The notes: generated from the letters alone by a model not told the origin. A stretch of DNA of 64,000 bases from Gyrodactylus bullatarudis (GCA_012064415.1 SSNU01000126.1:192317-256316), one strand, 5' to 3'; positions 23,223 through 36,206 are shown, counted from the first letter of the stretch. Program-made: numbers and translations.

Positions 23223-24188
23223 GTACGTCTACATTTTTTCATAGGCCAGATTATTTTGAGATGGTGGACGCTTCATAAAAATCACATTTGGTTTCATTAT
23301 CCAATTAGGCTCATATTTCCGATCCATATCTGGTGTGGTGATTATGTGAAAATTTCATCTTTTTGAAAATAAAAATTTTGATATTTAAACTTTCTCATAA
23401 ACTCAGATTGGTCTAAACTTGGAATCATTTAAAAAGAATAAATTGGAATCAAAAATTATCATAAAATGTCTGTTACGTATTGGAAGAAATTTTGCAAAAT
23501 TAATTAAATCACCCATCGATATGAAAAAACTAATCTTCAAGTATTTTAATATAATGAAGATTTTTCACAATTTTGTTTATTTTATCCAGAAGAATGGAAA
23601 GGTATTTTGAAGCGAAATTTGGTGGGGTTATATTTAAATACTTGAGTAGTTTTTTCATATCGATGGGGGATTTAAGTAATTTTGTAAAATTTCTTCAAAG
23701 TCTAATACGTATTGACGTTTCTGCTCTGTCTTGATAATAGCACAAAACATAAAATATATTGGAACCGTAAATCCAAAACTAAATTATGAATAAACACTTA
23801 CTTGATCCGCTTTTGGCATAAAATATGTAGAAATGTTGTAAACTTTGTCGACTAATAATTCTTGAGACGCAATGCAAATCTTGGAAAAAACAAGTTTTCA
23901 TGCACAAAATATTTTTTAAAATTTAATAAGATTTCGTATTAGCCTGATTTGAGGAAAAAATTTATTCGGATCTTGGGATTAAGATTCTATTTTTACGATC
24001 GATCCTATTCTACCCCGAACAAGTAATCTGAGGATAATTAGAATTAAAATTTTAATGAAGGATTATAATCTATTCAAATGGTGCTATCTTGAAAAAAGAA
24101 TAACCAAATTGCATCAAATTATTTTTCCATGGCAATTGTTTCAGATGCACATTCATATACAAAAAATATTTAAAAAAACAGAAATATA

Positions 24189-24613
24189 CAGTTGTGTCCC
24201 AGTTTTGGTGTATGAGAAATCGCACACTCAAATTTTCCTATGAAAAAGAGTTTTTCTAATCAAGACACTTTTGATAGAATTCGTCATTGATTTTTAATTA
24301 GACATAACGATGTAATTAATTATAATTAAAGAAGCTAACATGGAGAATGTTTGAAACTAAATTAAAACCCATAATTATAGACTATAATTATAATTAGTGG
24401 ACGAATTCAATAGGGTTAAGTGGTACTGATCAAATTAAGAGAAAATTAACTTTAAATTGAGAAGGAAACTAAAAAATTGTGAAATTTCGGCCAAAAAATT
24501 ATCATTCAAAAAACTTGTTCTACTTTTAAGTAGATCTATAATGAGAAAAATCTATTTCTCATAGGAAAATTAGGGTGTGCGATTTCTCATACACCAAAAC
24601 TGGGGCACAACTA
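24189..24613. mobile_element. Tc1/mariner-like MITE (425 bp, TA duplication)
   Basis: The left end CAGTTGTGTCCCAGTTTTGG and the right end, reverse complement TAGTTGTGCCCCAGTTTTGG, extend inward as inverted repeats of about 70 bases (GTATGAGAAATCGCACAC). The element is flanked by TA on both sides (24187-24188 and 24614-24615). It is non-autonomous. A one-ended relative starts at 39810. Confidence 0.75.
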
Positions 24614-25212
24614 TATAATATAATTTATTGAGACATGAAAATAGTCCTTTAAATTTCAAAAATGCGTCAAATTGCCAATTTCTCAACTTCAGAGTTTAAA
24701 TTTTTTAATCCATTTTTTTAATTAATAGGTTAATAATTAAATTGGAGTTTTTAAAAGTAGGCCAGAGTTGGTTATATATAAATTTATGTTGGCGCGATTT
24801 TTTCATTTTTTAAACTTTGAGTTCAAAATTCTTTTTTGATTTCAAGGTCTGAGAGAAATCAAACGTTATTTATCTGAATCATCAGTAGACCAAACATGGT
24901 AGATATTAGAAAACACTCCATTTTTGAATTTCAGAATGATTTAACTTTAAACGTAACTTGAACGTGAAGGAAGACTTGAATATATATTTTATTAAAACAA
25001 GAACCTGAACTCTATAATATTACAAGCGAAGATACACCTTTAAAAACCCAGCGAATATTCTGAGAATAGAAAGAGGGGAAGACCCTCTCTGAAGAAAAGA
25101 ATTCGAGGCCAGGAAGAAAAAATTTGAGGATAGATTTTAAATAAATTCTTGAACAGAGACTAAAAGTTATTTTTCTAAATCGCTGTTGAAGTCAGATCAT
25201 ATGAGAAAAAAA

Positions 25213-25430
25213 ACATACTAAATTTGAAAATAAACAGATTATTTATGAATAAAATCTAGTAATACATACTAATTCTGAGCAAAAACATACTAAATTTGAA
25301 AACAGAACTCAAGGACATACTAAATCTGAAATCAGTTTTATACGTAAAAAGACATAATAGATTTGATTTTTCACTTTAAAAAAATACTAATTCTGAATAA
25401 ACACCCTATGGACATACTAGTTTTGCAAAT
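25213..25430 (+). repeat. degenerate tandem repeat with core ACATACTAAATTTGAAAA
   Basis: The core recurs about six times at irregular 30-50 base spacing (AACATACTAAATTTGAAAAT, ATACATACTAATTCTGAGC, AACATACTAAATTTGAAAAC, GACATACTAAATCTGAAATC, GACATAATAGATTTGA, GACATACTAGTTTTGC). It has no coding capacity. Decayed minisatellite is the simplest reading. Confidence 0.55.
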
Positions 25431-25574
25431 ACCCCAAACAGAAAATGTTTAAACAAACTCAGATTGATCTTTGCAATTATAAGTTGTTTTAAAATATATC
25501 AACATTCAGATTTTGTATCATCAACATTGTTTCACGTTCTTGTCCTGCCTGATTTATCAATTAGGCTTGCTCAA

Positions 25575-25993
25575 TGTACCTCGAATTTCGAAAATGCACC
25601 AAATTTCCACTTTTTCAACTTTTTAACCCAAAATTTTCATCGATTTCGATGATTCAAATTATCCAAAATCTGGAAGTTAAACTTTTTCTCGGAAACAGTA
25701 AGATCTTCGCTACCTCTATGGCCAAATTCGAATTCTTCGTCTAATGTTGATCCCAAATATCATCACTTAACTGCTTCGAACCATCGAAATCGATGAAAAT
25801 TTTGGGTTCAAAAGTTGAAAAAGTGGAAATTTGGTACATTTTTGAAAAAAAACGGCCTAATTCTAATCAGATTGAATTTTTTTCAGAATATCCACATCTT
25901 ATTATCTCATTCCATTTTTTTCTCTGAATCCGGAGAAAATATCGAGTTTTTTTGTAAGAACAGTAAATTCTCATCTTCATGTCAATTAGGTTT
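25575..25993. repeat. foldback element, CATCTTCAT family
   Basis: Left-arm ATGCACCAAATTTCCACTTT + TTCAACTTTT and AAAATTTTCATCGATTTCGA pair with right-arm ATCGAAATCGATGAAAATTT and GTTGAAAAAGTGGAAATTTG. The right end is AGTAAATTCTCATCTTCATG + TCAATTAGG. It is the same subfamily as the copy at 12905. Confidence 0.65.
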
Positions 25994-28594
25994 TTATAAA
26001 TATGTTTTCTTGGATAATGACCATATAAGTTATTAATTAATAATTTTTTTCTTTTAAATCACGTTAAAACCTTTTATGCAGAATTTATTCTAGAAGGTTC
26101 AAAATGATCCTGCCGTTAACTATTGCTTGTTTTTCAGAAAACAAGAAGTTAACAACGGATATTTTCAGAACTCCCAAATGTTGTATGTCAATAGTAATCA
26201 ACCTTAAAAAAATATACATGATATGTTTCTAAAATATATTTTTATATATTTGCATTAGTATTGAAGATAATTTGTTTTAAAGCCAAAGTATTGTTTAAAT
26301 TAAATAATATCGAATCAAAAAAGTACATTCTATCAATTTTTCTAGGTTTTTTGTTTTTGGCAGTTGTATTTTCAATTTATAAATCATGTTTGAGAATGCA
26401 ATCTGACATTATCAAGTTAATTCCTGTATAAGAATTTCTAAGCTAAAATTTGATTAAAAAGTATTGTGTCTGAATATAACTGTATCAGAAATTTTCCTTA
26501 CTTCAAACATCACTTGAGCTACTTGTGCGAGACACTTAAGAGCCATGTAAAACTTTTGTTCATTGCCTATTACAATAATTAATATTTAGTATTAATAAGT
26601 ATGAAATGTTAATTTCAATGTTTAAGACATTAAAGTAATTAAAAATAATTTTAAAAAGTTAGAGAGAATACAAGCATTTCAAACATGATTTAAAATTCCA
26701 AAGATAATTAATTAACTAATTTTTTACCAGTATCACTGTAAATAATTATAATCATTATCCTTGTGCATTCTTGTAGCTTTTGGTGTTTAAAATATAGGAT
26801 CCATTATTTTAACCCTAGAAATCTCGGGTTATTTTTCACCCCATTTGTATTGAAATCCCCAAAAGAAAATTTAATATATCGGACAAGAGTTTAGAACCTT
26901 AGAGTCTTATCTTGGGATCAAACACTGACTCATGATCATGAATGAAATAAACAATATAACTCATCCAATAAGATTCTAGGTATTGAAAATTTTTTTAAAA
27001 CTTCAAATTAAATCAGTAAAATCAGTCTGTAATCCTAAATTAGAAACAAGATTAGTTGAATTATGAGAAAATTAAAGATTTGTTTCATAATTGCTCTATA
27101 AAAATGGTTAAATGTTAGAAATTATTTAATGAAAGAGTACCATTCAAAAATAATTTATTTACAGAGGAGGCATCTAAGATTTTTGAGCATAGTAGCATCA
27201 CAATTCTCATGCAAAATTTCAAAAATAGCACTCTGTCAGCCCTAGTTATCACGTTTCTTCTTCAGAAACGAATGTGTTAATGTTTTACACTAAATTCCAG
27301 ATATTTTTAATAATTTTCGTCCGAAATATAATAAAATGCCCTTGATATTTATGGATTGCGATATGATAGATTGTAATTTTTTTGATGGATAATAATAATT
27401 TTTTTCCTAATTGGCTTTCATTTGTTACACAAAAAAGGAGAGAGTATGTTTCTGATAAAATATCATGACTATAATGTGAATAGTCATTAGAATTTACAAC
27501 ATCTAGATTCCAGCCCAAAATCTGTAGCTTCAGGAATCCTTAGTGAAAGGCGTTTGATTTTTCAGCTCAAATTCGCTATCATCCAAAAATTTTAATGAAT
27601 CCATTAAAAAGGCCGTAAAATATATTCAGAAATCAAAGTAATTTTTCATCTTTATGAACGAAAAAAAATCTCTAATAATGAAAATAATAAAGTAATTTAA
27701 ATTGATAAGTCCAAATATTGGGCCAATTTGTTGAATAACAATTCTATTCAAAACTGTAATACAATTTTATTCACAGTAAATCATCTATTCATAAAAAACA
27801 GTCATTGTTATAAACTCAAGAAAAAGTTTACCAGCAATTCATGGCAGGTTAATTTTGACCCAGTTTTACGCAGTTTTGTTTTCTTATCTTAAAAGATACT
27901 AAAAAATAATCGTTCAATTTTAATCTTTTTATGGAATTTGAAGCTGACAAATTTTGAACTCATTCAGTTTTAATTATTTATTGAAATGCATGAAGGACTG
28001 GAAAATGTATAGATCAAACCTGGCTAAAATTGTAATAAACTCTGAAATGATTATCAACTGATTTATTTGTATGAAAAAATTGAAAACTTTATTAAAAAAG
28101 CTTTAAAAAATTAGAAAATTCATCTCTTTCTTTTCTGATGAAAACAAAACGATGAGGTTTTTGTACATAAACTAGGTTTTATTTTTAATTTTCAAGTTGG
28201 ATTTTAAAGCTTATCATTCTCGATATTCATTGGGAAAAAAATCTAGAGATGGTTAAGAAATGTGGTTTGTTTTTCTTTTAGAGATTCTTATCTATTTTAG
28301 AATTCAACTTTCAGTTCTAATGCTCTGTTAAGCAATAGAACAAATTTTTCATCTGCAGAATTTGTCATTCCGGTGGAAGAAATTTGTTCCAAAACATACT
28401 CCAGGTCACTATAGCGTAAATTTGTCTGGATAAATTAGATATTTTGAAATAAGGAAGATGAAGATAATTAATTATAAGAATGTCGCTCGTTTTATTTTGT
28501 GGTATATTGATCAGATTATACCAGATTATAAGAATATACTTTTATTAACAAACAAAATTAACAAAGCGGTTTCAGTAATTTCACTAAAACTAGT
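25994..28594. other. AT-rich sequence; one piggyBac-like end and one exon-like segment
   Basis: Near 26809 the sequence TTTTAACCCTAGAAATCTCG + GGTTATTTTTCACCCC resembles a piggyBac terminus (TTAACCC) but has no partner end. At 28359-28404 a 46-base open segment between ATCTGCAG and GTCACT reads FVIPVEEICSKTYS; its phases do not match other candidate exons. The remainder shows no supported feature. Confidence 0.35.
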
Positions 28595-28962
28595 AATATG
28601 AAGATGGGAATTTATAATTTTTAAAAAATTCTCAATTTTTTCATCCAAAAATCGAATTTGATCAAGATTTTTTGGAATCTAGGTCATGAGACCTACATTT
28701 ATCATATGAAGGAAAAAAATTTTCTAGAAAACTATCGTCATCATTCAATTCCTTTTTTTGAACTTTGAGTTGGAATTTTTTTGTCAATTTCAATGTGAGA
28801 TAGTGATCAAAAGTTGATTTTTAGAAATCACGATTATGAAACCATAAAATTTGTGATAAACTCAGGGATCCTGTAATATGATTTTCAAGCTTTAAAAACG
28901 ATGATGAAATTGAAATTTTGTAAAAATCATAAATTCCCATCTCCATTTTAACTAGGTGTTTT
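28595..28962. repeat. foldback element, internally shortened copy
   Basis: The left end CTAGTAATATGAAGATGGGA and right end TTCCCATCTCCATTTTAACTAG are the CATCTTCAT termini. Left-arm sequence AATCGAATTTGATCAAGATT and AGTGATCAAAAGTTGATTTT is shared with the 20098 and 46640 copies, but most of the right arm is deleted. Confidence 0.6.
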
Positions 28963-29012
28963 ATAACTCTCAATTTCTATCTAAAATCAATTAAATATTT
29001 CTTTTTTTTCAG

Positions 29013-29063
29013 GAGGAAAAATTCTACTCCCAGGAGCTGAACCTAAAGGGGAATTCTTAACAT
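29013..29063 (+). CDS. weak exon-like segment
   Basis: After CTTTTTTTTCAG an open stretch reads GGKILLPGAEPKGEFLTLYL before a stop at 29093. It vaguely recalls the strand following the micro-exon in DDB1-like proteins, but it needs a phase-1 partner that the micro-exon (phase 0) does not offer, and the donor GTATTT is poor. It is recorded as a possibility only. Confidence 0.15.
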
Positions 29064-29420
29064 TGTATTTAACTGAAAAAATTCTTTTTGAATGATTTGA
29101 CACAACTCAAGCAAGGCTATTTAAATGAATCTTTAATAAATTTATCTATCAGAGAACATCTCCTATTCAAGCTTGTTTCAAGAAATAAAATGATGATTTT
29201 CAACAATCTTCAGATATTTCATATTAATTATGGTGATTCAACCTATTCATGAGTAACAACATGTAAATAAAACCTTAAAACTCCCAAAAGCTTCAGTTAC
29301 TTTGCTAGAGAAGAAACTATTGAGTTTTCTTTATTTACGTATGAAAGAAAATTCATCTCTTTCTTTTCTGATGATTTTTTTTTTCAGAACAAAGTCTTCA
29401 TACAGAAAGATGGAATAGCC

Positions 29421-30185
29421 ATGGGTTCACCACTTAGTCCTCTATTAGCAGATATCTTTCTAGGTTGGTTAGAACTTAATAAAATGTCAGATACTATCAA
29501 TTCTTTCACTGATGTTTACATCAGATATGTCGATGACACTTTTATTTTGATGAAGCCCAATGTATCAGCAGATGACTTTCTCTTAAAGATGAACACGTTT
29601 CATCCAAATATTAAATTTACTATGGAAAAGGAATCTAATGGTGCTTTGAGTTTTTTAGATGTTAAGCTAACCAGAAGAGAGGATGGATCAATCCTAAGAA
29701 ATATTTTCAAGAAGAAGACTGATAATGGGAAATATCTTCATTATGCCAGTTTCAGTCCTATCTCGCATAAAGTTGGCTTAGTGATTGGTCTAGGAAAAAG
29801 GATAAGAAGAATAGCAAGTCCGGAGGAATGGCAGAATGAAATAGAGAATTCGAAGTTATGTTTAATGGAAAATGGTTATCCAAAGAAATTTGTAGACAAA
29901 TTCATCAATATTTCAGAGAATAGGGATGAAGATGTCAATACAGATGAAATGGAAAAAACAAAAATTTTCATGAGACTCAACTTCAAAGGCGACGGTTTTA
30001 GTAATGACATTAGAAGAAGACTTAACAATCTCATCAATCAACATTACAATAATATACAATTGAAAATTGTATTTAAAACTCAGAGACTGTTTAGTTTGAT
30101 TCATAAAGATTTACTCAAACCGGAGGAGAAGACTCTACTAATCTATAAATTCCAATGTGACTGTGTATGTAAATTATTATCTTGA
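29421..30185 (+). CDS. Penelope-like reverse transcriptase, C-terminal half (truncated)
   Basis: The frame continues in from 29388 (NKVFIQKDGI) and is open for about 265 codons. Visible are motif B (AMGSPLSPLLADIFL), motif C with the catalytic YVDD (YIRYVDDTFILM), the following HPNIKFTMEKESNGALSFLD, and the thumb region (SHKVGLVIGLGKRIRR). The linker MRLNFKGDGFSNDIRR and LIHKDLLKPEEKTLLIYKFQ lead to the start of the GIY-YIG domain, which is lost: the last residues VCKLLS come from the 3' UTR. Motif A, with the first catalytic Asp, is absent upstream. The ATG at 29421 is internal to motif B, so it is not a true start. The protein would not be active, but the lack of stops suggests a recent copy. 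Confidence 0.85.
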   Translation: MGSPLSPLLADIFLGWLELNKMSDTINSFTDVYIRYVDDTFILMKPNVSADDFLLKMNTFHPNIKFTMEKESNGALSFLDVKLTRREDGSILRNIFKKKTDNGKYLHYASFSPISHKVGLVIGLGKRIRRIASPEEWQNEIENSKLCLMENGYPKKFVDKFINISENRDEDVNTDEMEKTKIFMRLNFKGDGFSNDIRRRLNNLINQHYNNIQLKIVFKTQRLFSLIHKDLLKPEEKTLLIYKFQCDCVCKLLS

Positions 30186-30220
30186 ATGAATCTTTTAACT
30201 TATATCATTTTTAAAGTGAT

Positions 30221-30255
30221 ACCACTGATGATCCTTTAAGAAATACGTATATGGT
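30221..30255 (+). ncRNA. hammerhead-ribozyme-like motif, Penelope copy 5
   Basis: ACCA (stem I), CTGATGA, TCCTTTAA, GAAA, palindrome TACGTA (stem III), TA, TGGT (stem I). The core is perfect and stem III has a third sequence variant that still self-pairs. Stem II is short and poorly paired. Confidence 0.6.
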
Positions 30256-32257
30256 TTTAAATATATCTCTTTCTTACATATTTCCAAATTATGAAAGTGA
30301 ATCAGAATTTTTTTGTTATTCTGGAGGGACCAACTCTTATACATTATCTAATTCTTATTCTTTTACCGCATACTATGAAAAATCTAGCTAGACGTCGATA
30401 ACGCAGTATCTCAACTTTCCGGATCGGACGGGTATAGAATTTGAATAAGAAAAGTTTCACAAACTTGATATTGTTATAATATAATAAACTAAGATCCCTT
30501 CTCATAATAACAATAACATAAAGAGTTAGGAAAAAATTTACTTTTTAAAATTCCACAATGAAATGAGCCCATAAAAAATTCAAATTTGGCCATAAAGGTT
30601 GAGAGAAACACGCGATTTTCAAGAAAAAGTAAGACTTTGAAATTTTGGGTGGTGATTGAAAAATTCAGATTTTCTTTGATTCACTTCCAATGGCCTAATT
30701 ATTGGCTATCTGAAGTAAAATATTGAGTTTTTTATATAAATAGTAAATTTTCATGACAAATAATTCTAGATTGTGTTATCAAATAAAGCCATATAGTGAG
30801 AATTTTATTTGATAGGGTTGACAAAAATGTATTGATAAAAAAGTAAATTGAATTTTCAAATGTAAAGGCTTATTTAGAAATGATCAAATAATCTACAATT
30901 TATTTCCAAAAATTAGAACCTAAATGGGTTAATATTAGGACAATTTTTGATGTTGATTACGTAGAACAATTCATTTGGCCTTGATGTGATAGAAATTTGA
31001 TAATCGGAAGATAAAAATTCTATTTATTAGCTAATAATGTGACTCGAGTGCATCAAGGTTATTTTATGATTCTCTGTACAGAACTCTTATCAAATAATTA
31101 TAACGTCTCGAAACATTTTCAAAGAAAAATAAGTTAACTTTCTTATTGAACAAGGGTTTGTTATTTATGACACTATGACTATTTCACTCAAATAATTTTT
31201 TCTACCAGGAATGACAGAAAATTAATTTTTCCCATAAAATTATCCCTATCTAAAATCGAGTAACTAGCAAATCAGAATGGAATAGATCTAAAAAATGGGA
31301 ATTTGGCGCTACTTTGGATTTTCAAATACTTTCGAGTACCTTCTTCGCCAATTTATTTTTTATAGATAGTTTTGGTTTTGTTTCAATCCCGTTCACCTTT
31401 TTCTCACCCTGCATTTAGTGATCTGACAATAAGACAAAAATACGCTTTGAAAATCCAAGTTTCGATTTCTCCAAACACTGCTGCAATTGTCTGGAACATT
31501 CATTTGAATCAAGTTTCCCTGTTTTCATAATTGTCTAACTTTTGAAAGTAAAAAGAATAATTCTAATTACTCATTTCTGTTTTGGCTATGATCATCATCA
31601 TACATCCAAGAACAATGCATCTACTCAAAATATGTGCTTTATCCATTATACATATATTTGTTCATAATTACAGTTCTGAGAAGAAAAGGAAAAAATTCCT
31701 GTATTTTACATCCAGAGTAGTAGCTAAGTTTAAATCAATGCTTAACAAAAGCATAATCTTCAATGAGAAGACTATTCATCTCATGATCTCAACTTTTAAT
31801 GGTTTAATTCTATGAAAGAGTTATCTTGTCTACCATTAAGCTATAAGATATATTGGATACATTTAGGGTATCTTTAAATAAACGTGTATTTCAATGAAGA
31901 TTTCTAACTCATAAAATCCTGAGTTTGATCTATTCAAACCTTGAATGAATAAAAAATTAAATAAGCATCAATTTTGTGAAATCTAAGACCAAAATTTTTT
32001 GAAATTGATTATCCAATTCAAGATTAAAATTTATGTTTATTCGGTCAAATCACACATTGAAATTAGTTATTCTTATTGCGTGACATAAGTTATATAGCTG
32101 TTATTGTTTTCTTTTAATCATTAATCGATGAAAAGTTTGATCTCGATATTCAACTTTTATGGGTTTATCATACTTTGAATTTCTGAAATCTCACTTAATC
32201 TCAAGCAGAAACGGCCAATTTCAATGTAGTATGCTTTTAATTTCAGTTCATATAAAG
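30256..32257. other. AT-rich sequence, nothing coding
   Basis: A foldback-like fragment (AATTCCACAATGAAATGAGC, then AATATTGAGTTTTTTATATA at about 30720) is present at 30540-30770. No exon or terminal repeat pair is supported elsewhere in this stretch. Confidence 0.35.
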
Positions 32258-33010
32258 CTATTCTCGATGAATTTGGGAATTCATGATTTTTACAAAAATC
32301 TCATTTTTTCATCAAGGTATCGAAAATTTTGAAAGATTTTTTGGTAACTGATTCAAAATGTACACTTTTACTGAAGTGAGAAAAAAAAATTTGGAAAAAA
32401 GTTTTTTTTGGAAAATTTTAGAGAAATTTTAAAATTCGAGATGGCGCGATTTTTTAATTTTTTTAAACTTTGAGTTGAAAATTTTTGTTGATTTCAAGGT
32501 CTGAGAGGAATCAAACGTTATTTTTCAGGATCATCATTAGACAAAGAAAATATTTACTCTTATTCATTTTTTTGAAAAAACACACTATTTACGTGCGAAA
32601 GTCCACTTCCTATTTTTCGATCATTTTTACTGCTTGGAAAATGTTAAAATAGGGTGATCCAAGATCATTTCAAAATGACGGGTTTTTACAAAAAAATGAA
32701 TAAGAGTAAATATTTTCTTTGTCTAATGATGATCCTGAAAAATAACGTTTGATTCCTCTCAGACCTTGAAATCAACAAAAATTTTCAACTCAAAGTTTAA
32801 AAAAATTAAAAAATCGCGCCATCTCGAATTTTAAAATTTCTCTAAAATTTTCCAAAAAAAACTTTTTTCCAAATTTTTTTTTCTCACTTCAGTAAAAGTG
32901 TACATTTTGAATCAGTTACCAAAAAATCTTTCAAAATTTTCGATACCTTGATGAAAAAATGAGATTTTTGTAAAAATCATGAATTCCCAAATTCATCGAG
33001 AATAGCTGTA
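32258..33010. repeat. long foldback element with near-identical arms (about 750 bp)
   Basis: The left arm starts AGCTATTCTCGATGAATTTG and carries GAGATGGCGCGATTTTTTAA and CAGGATCATCATTAGACAAA. The right arm is the reverse complement, ending CAAATTCATCGAGAATAGCT. Each arm is about 310 bases and the loop about 120 (TCCACTTCCTATTTTTCGAT within). I could find almost no mismatch between arms. The ends differ from the CATCTTCAT subfamily while the interior (TTGATTTCAAGGTCTGAGAG) is related, which ties the subfamilies together. Confidence 0.85.
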
Positions 33011-34859
33011 ACTATTCCAAGGGAGAATATTTTCTCTTGGTGTCCTATTCACAATTTTTTTTGACTTTTTGGAGCATAATTATAATCTTGGAATTTCTAC
33101 AAATCTAATTAGGTCTATAATTTTAGCTGAACAAGAACCATGAGTAAAAGTTGAAAAAAAAATTTCAATTAGCTCCTACCTAGACAAAGTCATCAGTGTT
33201 AAAAATTCTATTCGGGCTAATAGACCCACAATGCCAATAAATTCTGATTCAATATTTGAACAAAAAAATCTCAATTGAAGATTTCTCAAGAAGCATGGGA
33301 AGCTTTTAGAAATTCGAATACAAGACTTTTTCTCAAATATTTCGAGTTGAAGTGAATTAGTTCTTGAGAATAAAAAAAATTTTCAAGAAATTCTCTAAAT
33401 CATGTTAAGCTGATGGTCTATGGTGGGAATGAGTCTCGTTCTCATTTTTGTAGTTTTGAATTTCTCTTGAACACAGCTTCATCAAGATCATTTCAAAACT
33501 GAATAGTAGAATTTAATACTGAATAGTACTAAGTAGACTTTTCTACACCTAATTAATATGAAGATGGAAATTTATGATTTTTACGAAACTCTTTATAATA
33601 AGTAGGGGTGCAGAAGATAGCAAAAATTATTTTCTAATAAAGCACTCCGTAGGTCAAAATTAGTAATTTTGCACTGTTTGAAAATAGCAATTTTTAGCAT
33701 GAATACCATCTACAGACCAAGTACTTTTATTTCTCCTATAAATTGGTCAAATATGCAAAAAATTCTTGTAAATTTTCATCTTTTTTGGCTTATTTATCGT
33801 CAAAATTATTCTTTTTCATAACACAGATTAGAGAATTTGTAACCTTACCAAAATAATTACGCTGATTTCGTATCTGAATTTCTTTTTAAAAGCTGAGATA
33901 ATAGAGGTTTAAATAGGCATTCTTTAGCTCTAAACGCAGTTATCTTCACATATTTGAATTTTACAGCTACTGTTTTACAATAGAAAGTTATTTTCTTAAG
34001 GCCTCAGCAAATGGGTTTCTAAAAAACGCTCTAAATATTCACTACACAAGAAAGATCTTTTTGTATTATAAAAATTTTCGTAACTTAATTAATTTCCTTT
34101 CTAAAAAAGTATTCTAAGTAAGTTTCAGTTCAAATTATCGCTCCAGAAAGTGTTGTGTTCCACTGATGGAGCAGTAGGACATGAAAAAGAAAAATAAAAC
34201 TGTTTCATTTCGATGTTAATATTCTAGCACACGAAATAGACCTACTAAAGGTTCATTTGGAAAGGAATCGATGTATAAATTAAGGATAGATCAAAAAATA
34301 TATAGGCTATGTGTAACTTCTTAGATTCTTTTTCGCATCGCTATATGATTAATACTTAGTTTTGATAAAAATTCATCATGAAATAAAAAAATGTTACGAA
34401 ATAAAACTAATTTCTCTCAATAAAAATTAAGGTTGATATTGTGAAAAGCTCTTGTCAAGAGGAAAATCATAAAAGGATAATAAAATTATAATTTTATCTG
34501 AGGGTAATGAAGTAGGATCGCTTAAAATTAATAAAAATCGCACGATTTTATGTTCAATCATCACAAGAGTGTAACAATATCTTTATAAGCATGGTACATT
34601 TTTTTATTTTCATCCAAGATCATAAAAATCGTAAATTTTTTCGTTTAGAGAATTCCCTTATCTGAAGAAATTGTTTTTCTAACTCTAGATTTTTTTACAT
34701 TACGAAGTACCCATAAGCTATGGGAGTAATAATTAAACTTATTTTCGTTCTGAATTTTCCGAAAGACTTATGAATTCTAAACATCATTTGGTATTAAGGT
34801 ATGTCTCGAAAATCTTTCTCCATAATAAGTTATTCATGGTTGAGAATCTGAAAATTAAT
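33011..34859. other. AT-rich sequence with one solo foldback left end
   Basis: CTAATTAATATGAAGATGGA + AATTTATGATTTTTACG at about 33549 is a CATCTTCAT-family left end without a partner, followed by TAGGGGTGCAGAAGATAGCA (33604), which has a hAT-like look. No coding sequence is supported. Confidence 0.35.
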
Positions 34860-34983
34860 TTAACCCTCGCATGGAATTTGAAAAAAATCACGTAGACGAA
34901 ATTTGGGGTCTTTTTGACCCCACTTTCTCTCAACACTAGTTTTAGCGAAGGAAAAGATTTTTTTCAACAAGATTTAGTTAATT

Positions 34984-35456
34984 TTATAGACATTTATGAC
35001 TACATAGGCAAAAATGTTCTTCGCATATATAAATGTTGCATCTTCCACAGCGACTTGGTTGTTTTCTATCGCTTGCTCTGGATCAAAGGCCTAATCCAGC
35101 TCTCTTTTTTAGTCTTGCATATACTTGTATATATATATATTTGTTTGAATAATTGCTATATGCTGATTCAATATTGGCATCAATGAATAAATTGAAAAAA
35201 CTCTTCAGGATCAATACACGATCGGGAAAATTTGGGTAGTCTTGGATTTGCTGTGAATCTGGTGCAAGCCATAGGTATTGAGCATAGAGGTTTTTTCGAG
35301 AAAAATATCGATCCACATTTTGATAAAAATTAATCTGAAAAAAATTAGAGAGACCTCATCGTCTTATTCTTTATCAGAAATTTGCTCTTCAACGTAATCT
35401 TCGACACTTCTAGCCGAAGAAAAGTTTTCGGATTCATCTAATCATTCTTTGTTCAT
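34984..35456 (-). pseudogene. piggyBac transposase remnant (acidic N-terminus and Cys-rich C-terminus)
   Basis: On the minus strand an ATG at 35456 opens an acidic stretch (LDESENFSSARSVEDYVEEQ) typical of piggyBac N-termini, interrupted by stops. The frame ending at 34984 gives SRCGRCNIYICEEHFCLCSH + KC, the C-terminal Cys/His-rich domain that binds the element ends. The DDD catalytic core between them is missing or unrecognisable; the piece RYFSRKNLYAQYLWLAPDSQ in between was not placed. One in-frame stop precedes the Cys-rich block. The protein is dead. Confidence 0.65.
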
Positions 35457-35659
35457 AGAACGTAAGAGCAGCTCATATATAGATCTTTATTGTAGCAGCT
35501 CATGATGCAAGAAAATAGATGATAACTGCAATCACGAACAAAATAAAAATTCCATACATAGAATCAAAAATAAGATGAAAAAAAGAGGATGGGGTCAAAA
35601 AGACCCCAAATTCTGACTCAGTTATAATTTTTTCTGAGTTAGTTATTTTGTGTAATAAT

Positions 35660-36206
35660 TAGAGCCTCAAAAACGCATAAATTGCATATTTTTTTCTCAT
35701 GGTTCGAATTTGAAAACAATCAAAAATAGCTATTCAAATATTTTCTAGGTATAAGGGTTAAGATTTTAGAAACGCATATTTTTGCATATAAAATTTATAA
35801 ACGAATATGCATTTCATAAACACATATATATGCAGTATATATTCTTTCTTATATTAAGTAACAAAGCTTATGTATGAAGATGTGTAATACATGTGAAGTA
35901 TATTCATTGATTGTAATTTAACAGCTTGACCAATGAGATTCATTTATTGATATTTGTAGTAATTCATTCATTGTAAAGTCCCCCTTACATTGAGCTTGAC
36001 CAATCAGAATACTTTAAAGTGATTCCTTGTTCATTCATGGCGTGGGTTTCCATCATGTTTATCTTGATGATACTAAACTTTTCATCTCGAAAAAAAGGAT
36101 TCTTACTTACACTTTAAAGTAGTATTGTTATTTTAATGTAAAATCATAAAAGCATATTTATATGCGCATATGGATTGATTTTTAGCGCATATTTCTTGAG
36201 ACTCTA
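35660..36206. mobile_element. hAT-family MITE inserted in the piggyBac element
   Basis: The ends are TAGAGCCTCAAAAACGCATA and ...ATTTCTTGAGACTCTA, imperfect inverted repeats. The 8-base target duplication GTAATAAT is perfect (35652-35659 and 36207-36214), which identifies the hAT superfamily. The body is rich in GCATAT/ATATGC. It has no coding capacity. Related termini are at 48007 and 45317. Confidence 0.85.

Larger units (their letters stand above)
29388..30255 (+). mobile_element. Penelope-like retroelement, copy 5 (RT half plus 3' end)
   Basis: This is the only copy with a clear reverse transcriptase. It begins right after TTTTTTTTCAG at 29387, which looks like a splice acceptor (Penelope-like elements are known to carry introns) or may mark truncation. 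The C-terminal half of the RT is followed by the linker, and the GIY-YIG domain is deleted just after FQCDC, so sequence jumps at about 30165 to the 3' UTR and the terminal hammerhead-like motif. Confidence 0.8.

Noticed and set aside
25213..25430. CRISPR-like spaced repeats
   Set aside because: Repeats are degenerate and irregularly spaced in a eukaryotic genome; a decayed minisatellite explains them.
35083..35316. Independent 77-codon minus-strand gene
   Set aside because: It lies inside the piggyBac element and runs, with one stop, into the Cys-rich C-terminus of the transposase remnant.
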